DNA from: Candidatus Zixiibacteriota bacterium
Lineage (GTDB): Bacteria; Zixibacteria; MSB-5A5; GN15; FEB-12
DNA length: 64,000 nucleotides
Direction of reading: 5' to 3'
Assembly: GCA_022571845.1 (NCBI GenBank)
Contig: JACZXB010000007.1
Coordinates: 108,195-172,194, forward strand
The translations under genes and the position numbers were made by a program. Below are positions 45,824-55,149 of the stretch, one piece after another. Under the pieces are notes generated by a model. The model was not told where the DNA came from. It did no database searches and saw only the letters and a program-made list of their open reading frames with translations. How positions within the stretch are numbered: the stretch's first letter is position 1; every line of letters starts with the position of its first letter.

Positions 45824-48235
45824 TTAGCATGGCCCGGGAGTGGGCCCGCCACGGAAAATTCTATCTACCAAGTAAGTCAAATCAAGAATATTGGCTACCT
45901 CGCCATCTCCATTAACATCACTTTCTTCTGGGCAAGGACCTGGATCTACGCCACCCCGGAAGATGAAATCTACAAGGAAAGTCAAATCAAGGATATTGGC
46001 GTCATCGCCATCACCGTTTACATCACCTCTAATGCCTAGACAGCATGCAACCGTCGTAGTTGTATTATATAAAACAGATATATTATCCGATCCTGAATTT
46101 GCAACAGCCAGGTCGGCATCTCCGTCGCCATCAAAGTCAGCTGCAAATATCGACCTGGGGCCACGCCCTGATCCGAAATTCCCGGCATTCTGAAACATTC
46201 CAGAACCAATGTTTAAAAGAACTGTAACATTGAAAGAGCCTGCGTTCCCAATTGCCAAGTCATTAAGGCCATCTCCATTGAAGTCGGCGGCAAAAATGGA
46301 ACGAGGGTAAGCACCCACACTGTAAGTACCTGCAGCCTGGAACATTCCATTGCCATTGTTCAATAACACAGACACATCATTAGAAGTTGTATTTGATACA
46401 GCTAAATCAATGTACCCATCGTTGTCAAGGTCAGCAGCTACAACTGCAGCGGCATAGTCTCCAACATTATAGATAACTGGTGATTGGAACGTGCCGTCGC
46501 CATGGTTTAGCAGTATAGAAACATTGTCAGAAAATCCGTTTGCAACGGCAAGGTCATTGTAGCTGTCATTATTGAAGTCAACCACGTAGACAGAGTTCGA
46601 ACCACCTCCTGAGCTGTAACTGATTGCCGCCTGAAACGTGCCATCGCCACTACCAAACAGGATTGAGATATCTTGAGAAGTATTATTAGCTGTAATCAGG
46701 TCTTTAATTTCGTCACCATTCACGTCGGCAATAAAAATGGACAACGGTTCGTTTCCTACGCTGTAATGATTTGGCATACTAAAGGTACCGTCCCCATTAT
46801 TTAGAAAAACAGATACGTCATCTGACGTACTATTAGCAACAGCCAGATCAGTGAAAATATCGCCATTTATATCAGCTGCAAAAACTGAGAATGGGCCACT
46901 TCCGGCACTATAATTCACTGGTGTTAGAAATGTACCATTCCCTTTGTTCATTAATAGGGAAATACTTCCTGAATAATTTGCCACCACTAGGTCTTGATCG
47001 TTGTCACCGTCAAAATCGCTAGCCACAATGGAAAGAGGGTCTTCATCTACTGCGTAGTTCAAGGGTACAAGAAACGTAGCATTGCCGATGTTTTGCAGGA
47101 CGGAAACTCCTGTGGAATACCTGTGAGCTATTACTATATCGTTATCTCCGTCGTTGTCAAGGTCGGACATTAAGATAGATTGCGGACTATCGCCCGCATC
47201 ATAAGTTAGGGCAGGTAAAAACGTCCCATCGCCATCATTCAACAGAAGTGAAACATCACCAGAAAACCCATTTGCAACACCGAGGTCCAAATCTGTATCG
47301 GAGTCAAGGTCAGCTGCAAAAACGGAGACTGGAGCATTTCCAGCCGCATAGCTTGCGGCGGGATTAAAGGTACCATTACCTTTGTTTCGCAAAAGAGAAA
47401 TGTCTGCGGAATATCTATTCGCCACAGCTATGTCTTGGTCATTGTCACCATCAACATCGAACGAGATAACCCACTGCGGGCCGTCACCAGCCGGATAATG
47501 TGTCGCCTGCTGAAAAGTTCCATCTCCATTGTTGAGTAACACTGATATATTGTCAGAATAAAAATTTGCGACGATTAAATCGTTGTGACCATCCATATTT
47601 AGGTCAGCCGCATAAACAGACGAAGGGCCGTCTCCTACATCGTAATTAACGGTCGCCGGAAATTCTCCATTGCCGTTATTCAGCAACACTGAAACTTTGC
47701 TCGAGAACTTATTGGTCACTAACAAGTCGTTGTCCCCATCGCCGTCGAGGTCGCAAGCGAAAATACTTAGAGTGGCCGGACTTGTCCCAAAAAAAGTAAT
47801 GCTGGTTTCTACACTGAAGTGCCTTACCGTCGAGAATGTACCGTCCCCGTTGTTGAAAAGAATAGAAATAGTGTCACTATAAGCTGAATCGCCTTGAATA
47901 ATGCTACCCCTAGCCACGGCTAGGTCATAGTCACCATCGCCATCAAAATCAGCAGTAAATACCGACGTGGGGTTGGCTCCCACCCCATAGTTGACAGCAG
48001 TCTGAAACGTCCCGTCACCAGAATTCAGCATCACTGAAATAGCTAAAGAAAATCCATTGGTCACAGCCAAATCTACATTCCCATCCAGGTCAAAATCTGC
48101 TGAGACAGCTGACGAATGGTAACCGTCAAGATTATAATCAACTCTTGCTTCAAACAGCAATTCAATCGCCAGTGTTGAAGTCGAAGTTGCAATAAAGACT
48201 AACAAAATCGAAATAATCAACCAGGCAAATCTCAC
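45824..48235 (-). CDS. Secreted FG-GAP/VCBS repeat protein with dockerin
   Basis: Start placed at GTG (VRFAWLIISIL...) preceded by GAGGTG, because it gives a proper signal peptide ending STLAIE; a longer frame to an upstream ATG would bury it. About a dozen repeats of 'F-x-A-D-F/L-x-x-D-G-x-x-D-L-x-V-A-N ... V-L-L-N-x-G-x-G-x-F' form an integrin-like propeller. The C-terminal ~65 residues are a dockerin pair. It probably binds surfaces or matrix. The 354-bp stretch to the next gene (48236-48589) shows nothing I recognise. Confidence 0.82.
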   Translation of the reverse strand: MRFAWLIISILLVFIATSTSTLAIELLFEARVDYNLDGYHSSAVSADFDLDGNVDLAVTNGFSLAISVMLNSGDGTFQTAVNYGVGANPTSVFTADFDGDGDYDLAVARGSIIQGDSAYSDTISILFNNGDGTFSTVRHFSVETSITFFGTSPATLSIFACDLDGDGDNDLLVTNKFSSKVSVLLNNGNGEFPATVNYDVGDGPSSVYAADLNMDGHNDLIVANFYSDNISVLLNNGDGTFQQATHYPAGDGPQWVISFDVDGDNDQDIAVANRYSADISLLRNKGNGTFNPAASYAAGNAPVSVFAADLDSDTDLDLGVANGFSGDVSLLLNDGDGTFLPALTYDAGDSPQSILMSDLDNDGDNDIVIAHRYSTGVSVLQNIGNATFLVPLNYAVDEDPLSIVASDFDGDNDQDLVVANYSGSISLLMNKGNGTFLTPVNYSAGSGPFSVFAADINGDIFTDLAVANSTSDDVSVFLNNGDGTFSMPNHYSVGNEPLSIFIADVNGDEIKDLITANNTSQDISILFGSGDGTFQAAISYSSGGGSNSVYVVDFNNDSYNDLAVANGFSDNVSILLNHGDGTFQSPVIYNVGDYAAAVVAADLDNDGYIDLAVSNTTSNDVSVLLNNGNGMFQAAGTYSVGAYPRSIFAADFNGDGLNDLAIGNAGSFNVTVLLNIGSGMFQNAGNFGSGRGPRSIFAADFDGDGDADLAVANSGSDNISVLYNTTTTVACCLGIRGDVNGDGDDANILDLTFLVDFIFRGGVDPGPCPEESDVNGDGEVANILDLTYLVDRIFRGGPTPGPC

Positions 48236-48589
48236 AATACACCTCAATATTTTTATTTTGAACAACCTTATGGGAGCTTGTTTAATTCTTCCCAAATGAG
48301 AATCTGAGCTGCCCCGGGTTATTGTACTACCGTTTAAGTTAGTCCAATTGCTATCCTCGTCAAGTCGTTTGTTGATTGAAACGCTTCTGGTGCCGGTGGT
48401 CGGTCGCCCTCTTGTCACTTCACACGCATACTATTAAATAAAGACAGAATGAACAATAATTCTTATAACTCGCCAGAATACAACAAGTTATTCAGTGCTG
48501 ATTAAAGTATATTTTATAAGTCCACTATCTGGCACCGTTGTAAGTTTAACAATCGCTTTCCGTTGTCCTCAGTCATTTAGCCCTGGCAC

Positions 48590-49567
48590 CTATTTCTCAA
48601 TTAGTTTTTGAAATTCTTTATTATCTCTCAAACTATCCATATCAGAGTCAGTAGAGGCTTGAATCTTAAGTTTTGGATTACTTTTAATAGCTTTCTTTAA
48701 TGCCTGCAGCGAACTTTCTATATTTCCTACAGCTAGCCTGATAACGGCTAAGTCATACAAAACCTCTGCATATTCCGGGGCTAGCTTGGCAGTCTTTTCC
48801 ATATAAGGCAGCGATTTCGTATATTTTTCTTCTGTAAATAAAGTCCAGGCAATATTCCAGGAGTAATTCATCTGGGCGATATTTAGTAATCGTCCCAGTT
48901 CCTTAAACGGCTCTTGGTGATCATCCACCCTGATATCAATAGCTTGGTCAGTGTATCCTCCATAACCGGCTTTCTCTTTGGCAATATAAATCGCGGCAGA
49001 TTGTTTTCCGCGGGAGTCTCCGCCCTCTTTTTCTCCGGCTAAAAGGGCGGCGTACATTTTATCTGCGAGGGAGCCGGTGGTGTTTAAGAAAGCATCTTCC
49101 ATAGCAGCAACAACGGCTTCCCCAGCCAGAATATTCCCCTGAACCGCATAATTCTCACCGTTTCTTCCGCCGGCCCAGGCAGAACACCCTTCACCGGTAA
49201 AAGTGGCAGACTTGCCATCAACAGAAACAATTCCAACTTGTCTCCGTGCGGCTTTTTCATCGAAACGCAGGAGTATCTCCATTGCTTCATCAGGAGTAGC
49301 GCCCTTTTCCATCAGCTCAAGCCCCCGCCATCCAAAGGTCGTATTGGCGTATGCTTGTGTTGCTACTGCGCCTATTCCCGCCTTCGCCCAGGGGACAACC
49401 GCACCGACACCAAAAAATCGAGAGGCAACTGCCACACCAATCTCGCCTGTGACAGGATCAAAAGCTACAATGGAAAAAGTGGCTATTTGTTCGTCTGGTT
49501 CGTTACTGTTTGCGGATATCCCCAAAATAATGAATAAAGTGATTATTGCAATCGGTAGACTTTTCAT
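48590..49567 (-). CDS. Secreted DUF1028 Ntn-hydrolase-like protein with TPR
   Basis: A 325-residue protein with a signal peptide (about 1-20). Residues ~28-215 form the DUF1028 domain (TFSIVAFDPVTGEIGVAVAS, 'VVPWAKAGIGAVATQAYAN', 'EGCSAWAGG'), an Ntn-hydrolase-like fold of unknown substrate. C-terminal tetratricopeptide repeats (about 235-325; 'AWTLFTEEKYTKSLPYMEK') may bind a partner. It is the last chromosomal gene before the integrated element. Confidence 0.85.
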   Translation of the reverse strand: MKSLPIAIITLFIILGISANSNEPDEQIATFSIVAFDPVTGEIGVAVASRFFGVGAVVPWAKAGIGAVATQAYANTTFGWRGLELMEKGATPDEAMEILLRFDEKAARRQVGIVSVDGKSATFTGEGCSAWAGGRNGENYAVQGNILAGEAVVAAMEDAFLNTTGSLADKMYAALLAGEKEGGDSRGKQSAAIYIAKEKAGYGGYTDQAIDIRVDDHQEPFKELGRLLNIAQMNYSWNIAWTLFTEEKYTKSLPYMEKTAKLAPEYAEVLYDLAVIRLAVGNIESSLQALKKAIKSNPKLKIQASTDSDMDSLRDNKEFQKLIEK

Positions 49568-49685
49568 AGTTCCTCCTTGAAATGGTTCTTAGTGATTCTA
49601 TCTAATGTATTAAATGGTATTGGTGGAGGCAAAGAAAGAGTACAGCTGGTTCTTTAGAACAAGAGAGGATTTCCGGCCGAATCAA

Positions 49686-49730
49686 ATAACCTCCCCCGGC
49701 TAGTCTCGAACCCGCGACCCACACCCGAAC
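49686..49730. other. tRNA-3'-end-like fragment near element boundary
   Basis: On the minus strand GGGTTCGAGAC looks like a tRNA T-loop region, but the T-stem does not pair well and no anticodon arm is present. In plus orientation the frame reads SLEPATHTRTDNN to a stop, the kind of tail a tRNA-targeting recombinase acquires. It may be an older attachment scar. Confidence 0.35.
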
Positions 49731-49779
49731 GGATAACAATTAGATTTTTATGAAAAAAACTCCAGATTAGCAGGAAAAA

Positions 49780-49803
49780 AATAGCGGTGCAGGGACTCGA
49801 ACC
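49780..49803. repeat. Left attachment site (attL core)
   Basis: A 24-bp sequence identical to 63888-63911, which is the 3' end of an intact tRNA gene. The two copies bound the element. Flanking bases differ on both sides. Confidence 0.88.
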
Positions 49804-49876
49804 AAAGGTAATACTTGAAATCCCTATTGAGTTCAATATCATGTCAGATGGAAAGCGCAGAAAGCAGACTGGATAG
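49804..49876 (+). other. Detached recombinase C-terminal tail
   Basis: In the excised circle, the recombinase frame would pass through the 24-bp core and continue here: KVILEIPIEFNIMSDGK, and on to a stop at 49874-49876, adding 23 residues after GLEP. In the integrated form this stretch is separated from the gene by 14 kb. The same tail type is fossilised at 38.96 kb. Confidence 0.7.
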
Positions 49877-50268
49877 AAATACTGCAAAACTCACGTGACA
49901 GGTTATGTAAATGAGCACTAATGTGGGACCGTGCCTTTTTGAACAATTTCAACTCTAATTTTCTCAAAATTTAGGAGTATTTTCGGTCATTTTACGGTAA
50001 TTCCCCGGCCCCTTTTACGGCCTTCTCCCGGGCCTACTCCCGGCCTACTCCCGGCCCTACTCCCGGCCCTACTCCCGGCTTAGTCCCGGCTTCTTCTTCT
50101 GCGTATTTGAATGCTATTGGTCACAAGGTCAAATCGACTAATTTTGCTACCCGAATCATCTCCTCCTGTATCGATCTAAGAAAATTATGAAAAGGTCTTG
50201 ACAAATTGGGTCCATGATCTACATTTAATTGCGCAGTTTGAATACTCTATAGAATAGAGGAAAATCGT
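49877..50268. other. Left-end non-coding region of the element
   Basis: About 390 bp without a gene. It contains the CCCGG tandem array listed separately. AGAGGA at 50256 serves the TTG start of the metzincin gene. Confidence 0.6.
50021..50090. repeat. Short tandem array of tactcccggcc units
   Basis: Five to six 11-12-bp units of the form tactcccggcc(c), with end copies ttctcccgggcc and ttagtcccggc. They lie 220 bp inside the left end, where iterons or recombination accessory sites often occur. The role is not shown. Confidence 0.75.
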
Positions 50269-52758
50269 TTGGATAGAAAAATCGAAAGCACTTCTCGAAA
50301 GAAGGTTGAGTTGCTCCTGGACGAGCGAACTATTGACGTACTTCGAGATAGTTTGCGCAGAATAGACTTGTCCATTTCCGGCAAAAATGTTACAGGAGAA
50401 TTGCTTCTTGATCCACTACTCCAGCCTGCATTTTTGCTTGAAGACTTATATCGACAAAGCAAGGACGTACTCAGCCATGAACTTGGGGCTATGGCACTCT
50501 TCCGTTCAAACCTGGCAATTTTATATAGTCGTTTTCCAGAACTACACGGTGGTGCGAAGCGCCTTTCGGACGTCTCGAAAATAATACCCGCTCCACCAGA
50601 CGGGGGTTCTCCTTGCACCCTTTTAAAGACTGGCAAACTGGCTCCAATTTATATGGCTGTAATGCAGATATCGCGTCCCGATACTTCTGAGATCAAGGAA
50701 AATCTGGACGTAATTGCCGGACTCAGCCAGATGCATGGGCACGTGGAAATCCTGTACGACGCACTAGTGCATGGAGGTATATCGCGACTTCAAGAGGAAA
50801 TCGAATGGCAAACTCATATCGGCGGATTTCGCTCGGCCTTAGATCTACTTGGCGGGAGCGGCACGGCCCCTGATTCATTTCTACCGGGGTGGGATCCTTT
50901 GCCACCAACTTTCCCGAGACTGACACCCTGCGAGCTCTTGCGTATGGGCTGTGAGTCCATGCTCGAAGAAGCGCTCCACAGCAGCAGCTACGTACCCCAG
51001 GCTCCACCACTGACAGACATCGTCTACTCTAACGGAATCGATTACATCGAGGCTCTGGGTAACTGTGCTGGCGACAAAATCATTCTACATGGCAATTTTC
51101 CATCAAGACAACCGGAGTTAGTCGATGTCGTCGTGCGAGTACTGACCGCCGATGTTGAAGGCTGTGTAACTGTGGAGGTCGATAAGTGGACCAAGAAACG
51201 TATCGAGCTCACACTGCCTGAAGGGGTTCGATCTGGCACAATCGGCTTTAGAAACAGTGGATTACTGAACGATTACAATAGAAAAATGGAAGACGTCAAT
51301 AGGCGATTGAATCTTTTTGCCGAGGGATCTCGTTGTCTGGGCCTGCCAGTTGATGACTTTCCAATGTTCGAGTCTTTGTTAAACCCTTGTCCCGGGTTAA
51401 CAGAGTTCAATTTTCTTGTCGCGGGATTGCCAATTATTCACATCTACCGCGGGCCAGCACAAGTCGAACCGGATACTGAAATTGTTCTCTATTGGGATGT
51501 GGAAAACTCGGATACGATTATTCTGAAGCGTGTTTCTCCGGATGGCCCGTTATTCGATGGACAAGATTCCGTGACGGATCCTCCCGACAACCTCTGGAAC
51601 TTGGGTGCTCCCAATCACTCGGCGCCCATAAGATTTGTTTCAATATTGCCCACATATGAATACGAATTACTTGCAAGAAACGAATGCGGAGAGGTCACTC
51701 AACGACTGCAGATCCAAGCGATTTCCAAAACACCGACACTCGCGGTTTACGCTATCGAGGTGACCCAAGGTATTCAGCATATGTTCCAGGAGGACGAGAA
51801 TGACAATTCTCTGCTTCTGGTCGCACAAAAAGAGACGATCGTTCGGGTCTATATTTCCTCCGATCGCGATGGCTATGCAAACGATCGGTCGAGTGTCACA
51901 GGGGTGTTATATGTTCAGGATAGCCAGGGTAACGACCAACCGCTGCCGTCATCAAGTACGTCCATTTCTGCCGGACCTGTTGCTGGGATCGAGGCAACGC
52001 GCAACAACGAATCGGCAACGCTCAATTTCCGCATTCCAGCTGCTTGGTGCTTCCGTCCGCAGGAAATCGAAGCTATAATAGAATGGACTGAAGACGACCG
52101 GAATGTAAGGGTCTACGGGCATCAGTTTGTCAGTTGGGTATTTAGAGGCGCTCTCCCTGTCCGGTACGTTCCAATCATGGCCGGAAACCATCGGGCGCCG
52201 ACTCCCACGGAATGCAGGCGCACGATTCTGCGGGCGTTCGATCTTCTTCCTTATGAGATATCTGACATCCAAACTTGGGGATTGGGCGTAATTGAATCAA
52301 ACCATGATGGCGAATCAGGATTGAGCCAATACTGGCTTCTGACTCATTTAGATGAATTACATAACGCCTTTGAATTTCTTAATGACGTTCCCCGAACAAT
52401 TTGGGTTGGGATAACTAACAACCGAATTAACGGCATGGCGGCAATGGGTCCGTTTCATGGCAAGAATACGGCCGTGGTGACTAGGTATAGAGAGAATGAC
52501 GGGCAAAATGGCTACAATCGAACCAATGCTGCTCACGAAATCGGGCACCTACTCGGCCATGGTCATGTAAAAGTCACGGGTGACGAGGGCTGCTTTTGGA
52601 TGTCATGCGAGGATGCACCAAACGGCGGGCTCTTGCGTAATCCTCCTTTCGATCCTCATTGGAATCAAGTCATTACTGGAGATGTGTGGGACGTCATGTC
52701 GTACGCGAACGAACGGTGGGTCTCTGAGCATCACTGGCCGTTCTTCCGGAGATTGTAA
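50269..52758 (+). CDS. Cytoplasmic-looking metzincin metalloprotease
   Basis: An 829-residue protein starting on TTG with AGAGGA at good spacing. There is no signal peptide: the first 30 residues are charged. Near the C-terminus it bears HEIGHLLGHGH (from residue 756), the HExxHxxGxxH zinc site, and a DVMSY Met-turn (M810), so it is a metzincin. The N-terminal ~330 residues are helical and unrecognised; the middle (about 360-640) is Ig-like. Most metzincins are secreted, so an intracellular one on a mobile element suggests an effector activated by cleavage or sensing. Its gene overlaps the next by TAATG. Confidence 0.75.
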   Translation: MDRKIESTSRKKVELLLDERTIDVLRDSLRRIDLSISGKNVTGELLLDPLLQPAFLLEDLYRQSKDVLSHELGAMALFRSNLAILYSRFPELHGGAKRLSDVSKIIPAPPDGGSPCTLLKTGKLAPIYMAVMQISRPDTSEIKENLDVIAGLSQMHGHVEILYDALVHGGISRLQEEIEWQTHIGGFRSALDLLGGSGTAPDSFLPGWDPLPPTFPRLTPCELLRMGCESMLEEALHSSSYVPQAPPLTDIVYSNGIDYIEALGNCAGDKIILHGNFPSRQPELVDVVVRVLTADVEGCVTVEVDKWTKKRIELTLPEGVRSGTIGFRNSGLLNDYNRKMEDVNRRLNLFAEGSRCLGLPVDDFPMFESLLNPCPGLTEFNFLVAGLPIIHIYRGPAQVEPDTEIVLYWDVENSDTIILKRVSPDGPLFDGQDSVTDPPDNLWNLGAPNHSAPIRFVSILPTYEYELLARNECGEVTQRLQIQAISKTPTLAVYAIEVTQGIQHMFQEDENDNSLLLVAQKETIVRVYISSDRDGYANDRSSVTGVLYVQDSQGNDQPLPSSSTSISAGPVAGIEATRNNESATLNFRIPAAWCFRPQEIEAIIEWTEDDRNVRVYGHQFVSWVFRGALPVRYVPIMAGNHRAPTPTECRRTILRAFDLLPYEISDIQTWGLGVIESNHDGESGLSQYWLLTHLDELHNAFEFLNDVPRTIWVGITNNRINGMAAMGPFHGKNTAVVTRYRENDGQNGYNRTNAAHEIGHLLGHGHVKVTGDEGCFWMSCEDAPNGGLLRNPPFDPHWNQVITGDVWDVMSYANERWVSEHHWPFFRRL

Positions 52759-53831
52759 TGGACAGCAATACCAAATTTATTCGCTTCAGTGGCGTTCTCA
52801 TTGAGGGCATGGAGTTTTTCAGGAGTCCGGGCTGGGAAGTGTCGCAGATCAGACTCAAAGAGGACGACGATCCAAATGGCCGTTACAAGATCGACCTTCT
52901 CGATGAAGAAAATCAAGTGATCACAACCGTTCATCCAAGCGTTACCCTCGTCCCTGGATGCGCGGCCGTGCAGCGCGGTCCACGAGTAGCGAGCGTAACG
53001 GCGTATCTCCCTCTGGTCCAACATGCGCGGCAAGTAGTTCTTCGAAACAGTGACCGAGAAATCTATCGAGAGACAATATCGGGTCAGCCACCCGAAATCC
53101 GTATCACGTGCTGCGAAATGGGCAAGGGAGACAAAGTTAAATTAAAATGGGAGGGGCGAGCAGCAAGCGAAGATAAGAAAGAGCTGCGTTACTCTGTTGC
53201 TTACATTCCAGTAGAGGGTACAGCCTTCACGATCGCTGTGCAAAAGACAGATTCTGAAATGGTTGTAGATCTGAGTAATCTACCTGGAAGCAAGAGAGCT
53301 AAAATCGCCGTAATGGCTTCGGACGGATTACGTTCATCTCATTTATTAAGTGAGCCATTTGAAGTTGCACATCACAAACCAACAGTTGACATTATTGAGC
53401 CAGAAGACAGTTGCTGCCTGCCCGCCTTTCAGCCAGTTACCTTCCGAGGCATATCTATTGAACCAGGTGGCAAGCGGATTGATGATGAGCACCTTAGCTG
53501 GACCCTTGATGGCAAGCCCCTTGCCCAGGGCAGCGCCTTGCTCGCGGTGCCTGACGTTACTCCCGGCAAACATGAAATCCAGCTTGAATGTAAGTCTCCG
53601 GATAGTGGCTTGACGAATTCTTTCAAATGCTTCTTCGAAGTAGCTGAGCCGAATGAAGAACAACGGCGATGTATGAAACTGCTGCAACGGGTGGCATCAT
53701 CCAGGTTGAAAAAACTTGGGCATGCAAATTCAGATTCGACGAAAACGGAAATTCGCGCTAGAACCGAACGTTCAGGCCGACAACGAAGGCGGGACCGAAC
53801 TCGCCCCGAAAAAGGTTCCAGTAGTAAATAG
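52758..53831 (+). CDS. Ig/FnIII-like partner of metzincin
   Basis: A 357-residue protein without a signal peptide. Two or three beta-sandwich domains are visible (about 30-130, 'EIRITCCEMGKGDKVKLKWE' at 115-200, and 'PTVDIIEPEDSCCLPAFQPV' at 210-300), and the C-terminus is Arg/Lys-rich (RTERSGRQRRRDRTR). It is translationally coupled to the metalloprotease and may be its regulator, substrate or targeting subunit. No family is recognised. The basic tail could contact nucleic acid or the membrane. Confidence 0.55.
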   Translation: MDSNTKFIRFSGVLIEGMEFFRSPGWEVSQIRLKEDDDPNGRYKIDLLDEENQVITTVHPSVTLVPGCAAVQRGPRVASVTAYLPLVQHARQVVLRNSDREIYRETISGQPPEIRITCCEMGKGDKVKLKWEGRAASEDKKELRYSVAYIPVEGTAFTIAVQKTDSEMVVDLSNLPGSKRAKIAVMASDGLRSSHLLSEPFEVAHHKPTVDIIEPEDSCCLPAFQPVTFRGISIEPGGKRIDDEHLSWTLDGKPLAQGSALLAVPDVTPGKHEIQLECKSPDSGLTNSFKCFFEVAEPNEEQRRCMKLLQRVASSRLKKLGHANSDSTKTEIRARTERSGRQRRRDRTRPEKGSSSK

Positions 53832-53866
53832 GTTGAGCATTATTCTTTAAAACTCTAGTGATGTTT

Positions 53867-53912
53867 GTCGGAGTGATGGAATTGGTAGACACAAGAGACT
53901 TAGAATTTGATT
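53867..53912 (+). other. Degenerate tRNA-Leu-like 5' half
   Basis: The segment reads GTCGGAG then GGAATTGGTAGACAC, the tRNA-Leu D-arm consensus, then ACTTAGAAT, the anticodon loop of a TAG-anticodon tRNA-Leu. The anticodon stem pairs poorly, and no T-arm or matching acceptor strand follows. It therefore cannot be a normal tRNA and is probably a decayed or captured half. It lies in the 279-bp gap after the Ig-like gene. Confidence 0.5.
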
Positions 53913-54110
53913 CAGACGATTCGAAATTTGAACAAATATAAACGTATTCCACTTCAAAGCAAATAGAGAGGTTTGGCCAATTTAATGTCACATTCTTTGG
54001 CTTTGTATTGTTTTAAAAACAAAATGGTCACATATTGGATATATGAGAGAATGCGATAGAGTGCGTTTCGAGCATGAATAAGAATAAGAGACTTTTAATG
54101 TTAGTAACTC

Positions 54111-54638
54111 ATGAGTAAATTATCTAGTATTAAAGTAGGCATAAAGCTTCCGTTTCTTGCTAAAATCGAAGGCGTCTGGGAACCTGACGAGGATGAGCAA
54201 AAGGCCGCATGGGAAATGTATGTGGAACTTGTCACACGAATATCAGTAGTGGAACTCAAGTCAGACGAGGGACTTCTTCGAGAGGCGCTTTCTTCTTTGT
54301 ATACTCTCTTTGCCACAACCAGGCAGATTTTAAGAGAGTATGGTCCGAAGGTCGCTCAACCTAAGGGCAAGGGTGAGCTGTCCTTTGGAAAAATTGCCAT
54401 TACAATTTTGAATGAGGGACTGAGGCCGGTGTTGGCCAAATGGCATCCGCTCTTACTCGATCACGAATCCAAAAGAACTAAGTCTTCTTCACTCTTGGAG
54501 CACGAAAGAACCTGGGAAAAGGCGGATGAACTGAGGACTGTGCTAAACTCTGTTCGTGAGTCGATGCTTGCTTACTCGAATCTGCTTGCTCAGGTGGCCG
54601 ATATCAGTCCAATATCGCCCTCAGTGAAGGATACATAG
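54111..54638 (+). CDS. Helical protein preceding TIR gene
   Basis: A 175-residue, mostly helical soluble protein with a conserved-looking core GKIAITILNEGLRPVLAKWH (about residues 93-112) and no membrane segment. I cannot name the family. It is 31 bp upstream of the TIR gene and codirectional, so it may be the sensor or partner of that effector. Confidence 0.6.
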   Translation: MSKLSSIKVGIKLPFLAKIEGVWEPDEDEQKAAWEMYVELVTRISVVELKSDEGLLREALSSLYTLFATTRQILREYGPKVAQPKGKGELSFGKIAITILNEGLRPVLAKWHPLLLDHESKRTKSSSLLEHERTWEKADELRTVLNSVRESMLAYSNLLAQVADISPISPSVKDT

Positions 54639-54669
54639 AAGTGTTTAACTTGACAGCAGGAGATGAAAT

Positions 54670-55140
54670 TTGAGCCGAACGAAAAATGTTTTCATAAGCC
54701 ATGTGCACGAAGATGATGCGGAAGTCGGTAATCTGAAGAGTCTTCTCAAACAAAAGGGATACAAGATCCGCGATAGTTCAATAATCAGCACAAAACCGAA
54801 CGAGGCCAAGAGCAAAGACTACATCAAATCAGGAATTTTGGCCCCCCGAATTAAGTGGGCAGGGACCATGATAGTCTTAGTTTCACCAGACACGCATAAG
54901 AGTATATGGGTTGACTGGGAAGCCGAGTATGCTCAGAAGACTGACACGCGGATTGTTGGTGTTTGGACGCACGGAGCGAAAGAGGCTGATCTTCCGAAAT
55001 CTCTTGACCAATACGCGGACGCGATGGTCGGGTGGAATGCAGACACGATTGTTGATGCTGTGAACGGAAAAATCAATAATTGGACAGGTTCTGACGGCAA
55101 AGTGCACGATCGCCGGGACATCCCTCACTACAGCTGTTAG
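54670..55140 (+). CDS. TIR-like (DUF1863/ThsB-type) protein
   Basis: A 156-residue protein starting on TTG with AGGAG 8 nt upstream. The first strand and loop, KNVFISHVHEDDAEVGNLKS, and the later SIWVDWEAEYA are the signatures of MTH538/DUF1863 TIR-like domains; the Glu in WEAEYA is in the place of the TIR catalytic Glu. Such proteins make NAD-derived signals in Thoeris-type defence. No ThsA-like effector lies nearby, so this is not classical Thoeris. It is followed 10 bp later by the Nmad2 gene. Confidence 0.8.
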   Translation: MSRTKNVFISHVHEDDAEVGNLKSLLKQKGYKIRDSSIISTKPNEAKSKDYIKSGILAPRIKWAGTMIVLVSPDTHKSIWVDWEAEYAQKTDTRIVGVWTHGAKEADLPKSLDQYADAMVGWNADTIVDAVNGKINNWTGSDGKVHDRRDIPHYSC

Positions 55141-55149
55141 AGAATTGTA

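Noticed and set aside
49686..49730. Complete tRNA gene
   Set aside because: Only a T-loop-like piece is present; the stems do not pair and no anticodon arm is found.
54111..55140. TIR pair as a Thoeris system
   Set aside because: The ThsB-like TIR is present, but no ThsA-type NAD-binding effector is adjacent; the helical protein does not resemble one.
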